Assembly: GCA_002917075.1 (NCBI GenBank)
Contig: NTMA01000053.1
Span: 186,001 to 250,000 of the forward strand
Direction: 5' to 3'
Length of the DNA: 64,000 nucleotides
Source: Hawksworthiomyces lignivorus
Lineage: Eukaryota; Ascomycota; Sordariomycetes; Ophiostomatales; Ophiostomataceae
Shown here one piece after another: positions 56,907 through 64,000 of this stretch (position 1 is the stretch's first letter; each line of letters opens with the position of its first letter). Under the pieces are notes generated by a model, which made no database searches, had not been told where the DNA came from, and saw nothing but the letters and a program-made list of their open reading frames with translations. The position numbers were made by a program, and so were the translations under genes.

Positions 56907-59900
56907 TTACCCAAGTAGAAATGTCCGTTTTTGAATCGTCTCCAGATTCCCAAAGAGGCCATGCCGCGTTCTTATTAAACCAATCCTCTCCCAGCAGCTC
57001 CCTGCCTTCTCGACAAGAATCAGCGTCATGCTTGAATCGTCCGAGGTGCCAGACTTTCCCACCACAATAGCAAGCCAGTGCTCCTCGGTCAGCCTACGGG
57101 CGAACTCGCCATCGCCGGCTGGATCTTTGCATAGGTGCAGAGCACCGCCGCTGACATCATTCCCATTGCAGATAATAGCATGCCAGCCGGAGTCGTCCCT
57201 GGCTGTTTCGTCCTCCTCCCTGCTCACCACCATGTCCCCGTTCTTCTCTCCTTGCCAGAGATTCACTTCAATGACAGTGGCGGCGATTTGGAGACGGCAC
57301 GACTGGGGCAAGTCCGCCTTTGCAGACGACCCCATTGCGTCAAACTCCGCCCATGACATCATCTGGGTCGATCCGTCCGTTTGGGGGATGACGATGTCCA
57401 CCTCAATCGAAAATCCTTGCTCAAAATCAACGTCAGACCAGGAAAAGTTGTTGACCGGCCCATGCCAGCCCGTCCAGGACCAGCTCGGAAACCCTTGGCG
57501 CCGGGTGCCGGGTTTCGACAGCGTCCAGCAGAGGCCCCTGGCGAACCCCTCGAGCGAGGTGCACTTGTCTGTTGAAATCGGGACGCCGCATAGGTGATGG
57601 ACAGGGGACTCTCGCTCGGCAAACACTTGCATGACGCCCAGCATGGCATTGAGGATGTCCGCGTCGTATGTCAGCCGGCGAGTAGTGTAGTCGCTAATCA
57701 GAGGCCAGATGCCGGCTTCCCGGATGCGATAGGACTTGATGCCTCTGCGAGGGAACACCCGCTCCTGGTTTTTCAGTTGCTTTCGCGAGTACGACGAGGC
57801 GGGCACCTTGTGGATGCGGAGGGGCAGCTCGACGGCCTCGCGGATGACCATGCCCTGGCACTCGTATGAGACCTCCTTGTTGGTGAAAACCAGCCGCCTG
57901 CGCGACAGGATCCCCTCCTGGTATGTCCAGCCGCGCGTCCACCAGGTCGAGCCGCGCACGTCGTAGCACGGATCGGGCGGGACAGCCACCAGCACGTGGT
58001 CTTTGACGCGCAGGCAGGGCTGGCGGCGCATGCGGTGGTCGCCGACGCCGGGCAGCCCGAATGTCGGGGTCTCGCCCGCGGCGGCCACGATGGTCACCTG
58101 GGCATTTTCGTAGATGGTGTTCATGGCCTGCAGCTGGCTGGCGAAGATCTGGGGGTCGGCTTTGAGCGTGCAGTACCGGTCGACCCAGAGGTATCTGTAC
58201 TGGAGCTGGAGAGTGACAGTGATGGCGTCCCGAATAACGGCCTCGGGCTGGTCCACGCGGCTGTAGTCAGTCGTGTCGGGCCCCTCCGTGTGCGGCCCCC
58301 AGACGTAGCTCAGCGCCACAAACGGAACCGTCTCCGATGGGGCGACAATGGCTCTCTCGGGCGACTCGCAGTCGATGAAGCGTAGATAGGGGATCGGCCG
58401 GGCGGTGGGCGAATTGCACGGCCGGCCGTGGTAGACCGCGCAGCAGTCGATCCAGCTGCGCATCTTGCGGTAGTCGAGGTCGCCGGCCTGCAGCCGATTC
58501 ACCGTGAGAGCATGCTCATGGTAGTTGTCGTTGGACCCAACCCGGCCGATGAAGCCGAAGCGCTGAGGCGCCGACCACCATCGCCTCTCGGCCGGTATGA
58601 CGCCGAGGAACACCGTGTCCACCCAGTGGGACGACAAGTCCGTCCTCCCATAGCACTGTAGCCATTTTTCGTTACTTGAGAAGGCGCGCAGCTCGCACTC
58701 CACCGCGTCGCCGAGCCGAGGATCGAGGCCGGGGCGAACAGCCGCCATCAGCCGGCACATGGGGCACGGCTTCGACTCCCAGCTCTCGTCCATCTTGCCT
58801 AGCCTTGCTACAAGAATGCCCCTGGGGTAGTCCCTTGGACACCGCGAAAATAGAGAACTGATGTCGAGAGCGTCGCATTGCGGACAGAGCTCCCCTCGGT
58901 CGCCGACGTTGTCGCAGTCTGTCTTCCCTTGGATGCCTAGCGCAATGTCTTGGATGTACCGCCTTGTCTCGGCCCGGGGTTCCGAAAATCTATCCGAATC
59001 AGAGCTCACATAACTGTTCTTGCTCACAGTGATCTCCGTGTTTGTTATGGCATCTGTACGAGGATCTAACCGGTGCTCGTCTTGACTCGCTTCCTCAGCC
59101 GTCGCTGGGGCTGGCGTCGAGCTCCGCGGCAGCCGAGCGCCAGCCGCCCGCAGCAGACCCAAGACTGTCTCGTCTCCTTTCTCCGACGCCAGCGCGACAA
59201 GTGTGCGGCCCTTCTTGTCCTCATGCTCGAGGTTGCTTCCGCCGCCGCCATACTCCAGCAAGATCTCCACCAGCCTGGCATCCTTAGACTCGACTGCCCA
59301 CCACAGCGGCGTCCAGCCCTTGTCGTCCTCGGCGTTAGGATCCGCGCCATGTACCTGAAGCAGCCGTCTTGCCACCTGTTCCCAGCCGACTCTTCCCTGC
59401 CCCGGCATAAATGCCAGCCACGCCAGTGCCGGTCCCGCGGCCAGTGACAACGGCGTACGCCCCTTTTTGTCCCTTGCGTCCCACATTACTTGGTGCTCTA
59501 TGCGAGCCTGAAAACTCTCCACCACCTCGATATGTCCAAACTCTGCTGCAAAGAATAGCGGTGTCCGCCCTGCGGCATCTCTGCAGTTTGGCTCCACGCC
59601 TCTCTCCTCCAGGAGCCGCTCGACCATGGCTTGACGGCCGTGCTGCGCGGCGTGGTGCAGCGGCGCCCGACCATCCTTGTCCTGGCTGTTCACACCCACC
59701 CGCCCCGTAGCCAAGAGCATCGAGGCGACATCAACGTGGCTGATGCTCGCGGCGAGACTGAGCGGCGTCCTTCCTTGCAGATCTTTGCAGTCCACCTCGA
59801 TGTTTGGCGTCTTGAGAAGAAGCCCCAGAACAGCTCTCTTCTCCCCTAGACCATGGTCTCTCTCTGAAACATGGTGGAGCGGCGTTTTCCCATACTTATC

Positions 59901-62900
59901 CCGACTGTTGATATCCACACGCCCCGTGGCTAAGAGACGTTCCACCACGCCCACGTTTGCCGAAGCAGCCGCCAGAGAGAGCGGAGTTGCTCCAGAGCCA
60001 TCTCTCTGGTCGACGTCGACTGCGGGCTGGCTGAGAAGAATTTCCGCAACGGACGACTTGCCATACCAGGCAACTTTGCCCAGCGGCGTCTCGCCCTTGG
60101 CGTTTTGCACGTCTGGGCTGGCTCCCCTGGCGAGGAGGGCTGCGACGGCGTCTTCGTGCCCGCCATTGGCTGCCCAGAAGAGCGGCGTCGACCCGTCCTG
60201 GTCCGCGGCGTCGACGTCGAGCTGCTCGCATTCCAAGAGCGGGGCGTAGAGGAGCGCAAAGCCGCCCTCGAGGGCGTAGGACAGGGGCGTCCGCCCCGCT
60301 GTGTCGCGCGCGTTGGGGTCGACGCACCCAGAGCCGAGCAGGCTGCGCACGATACGCCGGTCGGCCTCGGATGCCGTCGTGCGGTAGCTGCTCATAACTA
60401 GAGTGAGCGGCGTGCGGCCTTGGTCGTCTTTCTCGTCGGGATCGATGCCGCCGGCCGCGAGAAGGAGCTCCACGCCTTGGGCGAAGCCGTACTCCGCTGC
60501 CAGGGACAGCGGAGTCTTGCCGCGCTTGTTTCTGGCATTTGGGTTTGCGCCGTGTGCGAGGAGGAGCTTCAGCATGCCGCCCTGCTGCTTTTTTACTGCT
60601 TCAAACAGAGCCGTCTCTCCGCCTCCGTCTGCAAGCTCAAGCATGGCGCCTGCTCCGGGCTGTGCGAGCAGCGCGGCCGCCACACCCGCCACGCCTCGGC
60701 ATTCGACCTGTATGGACCTATGCAACGGCGTTGTCCCAAAGGATGTCTGGGCCTTGGCGTCAAAGCCCCTGCTGAGCAGCAGCTCAACCACGTCCTGGTG
60801 GCCATTCATTGCCGCGGCGTGCAGCAGCGTGCCGCTGGACGAGTCTGTGCACCGGCCCAGGTCCACGCCCTCGTGGGATAGGAGCATGTCCACAACACTA
60901 GTGTGCCCGTTTTCTACAGCCTTCCACAGCGGGGTCTTGGATGCGGATTGGAAGTGGCCCGGACAGAGGCAGGGCTGGATTCCCCCGTCGGCGAGGAGGA
61001 GACGGGCGACGTCGCCGTATCCGTGCGTTGCGGCCAGTGACAGCGGTGTGTGCTCGACGTTTCCCCCAAACGTCCCGCTTATGTTTACATCAACACCGTG
61101 GCTGATGAGGCACTTTGCGGCGGCCGCACAGCCATTTCTTGCCGCATACAACAATGGCGCTGCCTTGCGGAAGTCCTTGAGATCCGGGTTGGCCCCGTGG
61201 CGGAGGAGCGCCTCGACGATGGCAGAGTGGCCGCGCTCGGCAGCCACCGATATTGGTGTCCGTCCCCAGCGGTCCCTGTTATTGGAGCCTGCTCTGCCAG
61301 CCGCAGCTCTGGCTCCTTCGAGCAGGATCCGTACAGCTTCCTCGTGCCCCTCTGCCGCCGCCCAGCTGAGGGCCGTGCGACCGTAGCTGTCTTTGGCGTT
61401 GATGGACCCCCCTTGGGAGAGGAGTGTGCATATCGCGGCGGAGAGGCCAAAGTACGCCGCCACATGGAGCGCGCCCATCCGCCGTGGGAAGTTGTTGCTG
61501 TTGTGCTGTCCTGGCACGTGCCGCTCAGCCAAAAAAAAAACCTGGCTTGCCGATTCGGTCTTGGGCTGGGACGCGAGCAGATCAAGAACCATGTCTTGTA
61601 CAATTATATCTCCGCTTTCTGCGGCTTGAAGCTCGTCAGCTGCATCTCGGACGTGGTGCCCCCAGTGCGACGCCGCATAGCTGTACAAGGGAATGGCCTG
61701 CAGTCGCTGCTCTAGCTCAAGGTGCGTGGGGCATGGACCTGCTTCCATGGCTCCCAGAGATAGAACCGTTATGCATGTCTTTGCGATGCGCTTGCCTCCC
61801 TCAGGGAACCATCGCTTCAGTGTCCACTTCAGTGAATCTTGTGCGGTGCGATGGACGAGGTGCAGAGTTACAGTGTCGTTTCCTTCCTGGTCCGGATCGG
61901 TCTGCTGCAAGATCAGTCCCTGGCAGGCATCAATCACATCGTCAGCAAACCCGGCGCTGTCGTGTGCTAGCCCGACCGCTGGCTCGACATCGCTTGCCTC
62001 CACGGCAATGGCGTGCTGCAATTCGCGGTCAGTTAGTGCGCGCTTTGCGAGGGCAATGTATAGAATGGCCTTCTTTGCTAGGTTGACTTGATGCGGGACT
62101 TGGTCTTCGACCCGTTTTATCATAGCGTTATAGATGTGATCGTAGGTGTCGGTATGTGGACCATCGACCAAGCCGGCGAGAGATTTTCGCAGTCCGTCGG
62201 CCGATGTCTGCCTCCCAAGGTATTCGAGGTAGAGAGACACAAGGAGGAACCTGTAACGAATGTTATATTTCCTTCCACCTGTGCGACGTTGGCCGAGTTG
62301 ATGCTCACCTGCCATCTGCCACCTCGACAATGGCGCTCACAATTTCCTCAGGTCGAGCGTCGCCCCTAGCAATGGGTTGGAGCCGAGAGATGTGGCTTGT
62401 CAGGTACGACTGCACATCTTCTTTGTCGGCCCTGGTCTCTAGGACATCTGCCTTGACAAACAGAGCGGAAATCTGAAGGTCGTAATTAGACGTCACAAGG
62501 AGGGAAATCGGGCGCAGCATCTGCAGCTTGAAGACCTCTCTGAGCAAGACACGGCGATGCTCTGCATCGCATTCGTCTAGCGCATCTATGATAATGAACA
62601 CCCGTGCGTAGTCCGCAGTGGTCTCGCTCATGGCGTCCCCAATCCTGGCCCCCGAGACCCGGAAGCCCATCTTGTAGTCTTCGCTGAGATCCCGTGGAGT
62701 TGCCCAGCGTCTTACTCGAGGCGTGAGAAGCTGTTGATAAAGACTAAAGAGCAAATGCGCGCCAGCTTGCTCTTCCTGAAGCCCGAAATCACAGTACAGG
62801 TAGGCTATGCCTATGGCAGATTCGGAGCTGGCTGAGAACCGGCGCCTCACATCCTGGATGACGGCAGAAGCGACGATCGTTTTTCCTGCTCCAGGAGCTC

Positions 62901-63230
62901 CAGGGCAAAAGAGAGTACGACTACCCGCAACTGGCCCTCCAGGGTCGGGTTCGGGCGGTGTGTGGATCCATCTCTGGTACTTGTCCGAGTCCAAGAACCA
63001 CTGGACTGATCCAGGATGGCATCTCTGTGCATACTTCGCGTGCAGAGATTTATGGATGGTAAGCTGTCTAGCCACAATAGTCAGCTTGAGCAGGATGTAT
63101 AAGCCGATACAAGGAGACTACTCTGTGCGTACCGTTTCAACCTTCTCTCGTGGTAGCGTATATCAAAAGAATCGAATTTGGAGAAGATCCTACGCATACC
63201 AGAGTCCGACGAGTTGGACGTGTCAGACAT
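56907..63230 (-). CDS. NLR-type protein: NACHT - about 22 ankyrin repeats - C-terminal HET domain
   Basis: Three exons on the minus strand: 63230-63133, 63067-62309 and 62250-56907; introns 65 and 58 bases; 2066 residues. A short N-terminus (about 85 residues, no effector domain) leads to a NACHT ATPase with Walker A GAPGAGKT (89-96) and Walker B IIIDALDEC (191-199). A winged-helix-like region follows (AKRALTDRELQHAI). About 22 ankyrin repeats run from roughly 544 to 1325, many with a GRTPLSLAA core. After a ~80-residue polar linker come a Cys motif (LCPQC, 1407; later CPMC) and a full HET domain from about 1594. HET landmarks are ALSYVWG, YLWVDRYC, QLQAMNTIYENAQVTIVAA, RGWTYQEGILSRRRLVF and FPSWSWTGW. 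NACHT-ankyrin proteins are fungal intracellular sensors, and HET domains trigger incompatibility cell death. The effector-last order is unusual. There is no Met between the last repeats and residue ~1439, which argues against two fused annotations. Confidence 0.9.
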
Positions 63231-64000
63231 ATTAGGAAACAGAGATCCAAGGTTCTGAGATAGAACTTGGAGGCTTGTTAAGCCAGAATAGGATACACAA
63301 TGAAACGAGAGAGCGCTGTTCTGGGCACATTGGCTTTAGCTGACATGGGGCGCAGGCTTTGGCGGCTTTTGCAGTGAGGGGTTGGCCCTTTGGAAAATGA
63401 CGCAAGGCTGAGATTATGCTGCGTTGCTCGTTGCTCGTCTTCTCGCATCGCGAACCATTTCCCACCCATAGACCATGTTCTCTTCCTTGATTCCGAACAA
63501 GACACCTCACAGAACATCTGAATTCACCTTTTGCCGTGCCCAATTTCCAACGAGCGGGCAGTTTCGTTGGCCGAGAAGGATCATCACCGTGCTGTCGAAG
63601 TCCTTGAATAGGCGGTGGGCAACCGATCGCTGCTGCAAGGTCTGAATGAATTTGGGCATATGGGGTTTAGGGAAATTACTTCTGCAGAAGACTTCCATGC
63701 ATATAAGCCAAATCCCGCAGTCTACCTTGGTGCTGCGGAGAAGCTCGGGCTACAACCCACAGAAGTTGCTATGGTAGCGGCCCATTTAGGGGACCTACAA
63801 GCTGCCAATCTCGTCCCGCCCACATCGTTTGGACAAATAGTGTTGAGAGTCGGGCAGCAGTACAAAAGATAACGCCTGATCATCAAGGTTCTCTTAGGAT
63901 GTCGAATACTTTGACCAATTTGTGCAATGCGCCATATTGGTTACGTCTTTCAGGTAGAATTATCTTCTGGCGCGCCTAGGATATCTCAGGATGATGCGCA
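63231..64000. other. Window end: upstream region of the NLR plus a dehalogenase fragment
   Basis: The first part is the presumed NLR promoter. Minus frames at 63232-63543 and 63507-63698 have no motif and cannot supply an N-terminal effector domain for the NLR. A dehalogenase-like fragment lies at 63618-63872 (listed). Nothing is seen after 63872. Confidence 0.45.
63618..63872 (+). pseudogene. Haloacid dehalogenase-like (HAD) fragment
   Basis: About 70 codons read GNRSLLQGLNEFGHMGF, then ITSAEDFHAYKPNPAVYLGA and EVAMVAAHLGDLQAA. This matches the motif II to motif IV part of type II haloacid dehalogenases, including the conserved lysine in YKPNP and the acidic HLGD loop. The nucleophile motif (DxxGT) and cap domain expected upstream are not found in any frame, and the sequence departs from the family after residue ~65 and stops at 63870. 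It is probably a relic. An exon of a gene continuing past the window edge is less likely, because the frame closes before the edge. Confidence 0.6.

Noticed and set aside
1..64000. CRISPR arrays, bacterial operons, tRNA or rRNA genes
   Set aside because: The DNA is fungal nuclear. No regularly spaced CRISPR-like repeats were found, and by eye I found no credible tRNA box pair or rRNA sequence.

Overview
The window comes from a filamentous ascomycete (Pezizomycotina) nuclear genome. The evidence is the short introns (mostly 50-100 bp, GT...CTNAC/CTGAC...AG) and a set of typically fungal families: Zn2Cys6 regulator, UstYa/DUF3328 oxidase, HET and NACHT domains, a fungal TRI12-like MFS pump and a Tad/I-type LINE. 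Species cannot be named from the sequence. Several genes are GC-rich in third codon positions (dioxygenase, glycosidase-like protein, P-type ATPase, ArAE transporter, NLR). They lie in AT-rich, transposon-littered DNA, beside a second set of genes with more even codon use (MFS, regulator, SDR, UstYa, FMO, the 50-52 kb membrane protein).

Layout. 0.6-1.7 kb: a phytanoyl-CoA dioxygenase-like gene. 3.2-6.7 kb: a 5'-truncated LINE with an uninterrupted RT-RNase H reading frame and an (AATA)n tail. 6.8-7.0 kb: short repeats and an LTR-like fragment whose inverted partner is at 30.4 kb. 8.1-10.8 kb: a large secreted glycosidase-like protein. 12.4-16.0 kb: a two-exon Na+/K+-ATPase-type (P2C) pump. 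17.2-28.5 kb: a metabolite-cluster-like group with an MFS efflux pump, a Zn2Cys6 regulator, an SDR, a UstYa-type oxidase and a decayed acyltransferase-3 gene, and no visible core synthase or RiPP precursor. TE debris (a Tc1/mariner tail and other fragments) lies between the pump and the regulator. 28.5-33.3 kb: non-coding, with a pair of oppositely oriented minisatellites. 33.3-34.3 kb: a DUF7924-like protein with a nuclease-like motif. 37.9-40.0 kb: a CorA-like membrane protein. 41.7-44.1 kb: a ten-exon flavin monooxygenase. 44.9-48.2 kb: an ArAE/FUSC-type transporter. 49.9-52.2 kb: a family-unknown membrane protein with an apparent C-terminal frameshift. 53.6-55.8 kb: a secreted BBE-type FAD oxidase. 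56.9-63.2 kb: a 2066-residue NLR. 63.6 kb: a haloacid-dehalogenase fragment.

The most unusual object is the NLR. It has a NACHT ATPase, about 22 ankyrin repeats and then a complete HET domain at the C-terminus, in one uninterrupted frame. In the fungal NLRs I know of, the cell-death effector (HET, HeLo, PNP and others) sits N-terminal to NACHT. Here the N-terminus is too short to hold one, so sensor and effector appear to be in reversed order. The HET part has no upstream Met of its own, which argues against two merged genes.

Two sets of oxidative tailoring enzymes (SDR, UstYa and acyltransferase remnant near 25-28 kb; FMO, ArAE pump and BBE oxidase at 42-56 kb) suggest cluster remnants or small clusters. 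Joint function is inference only. Exon boundaries below were found by reading frames and splice motifs by eye, not from transcripts.
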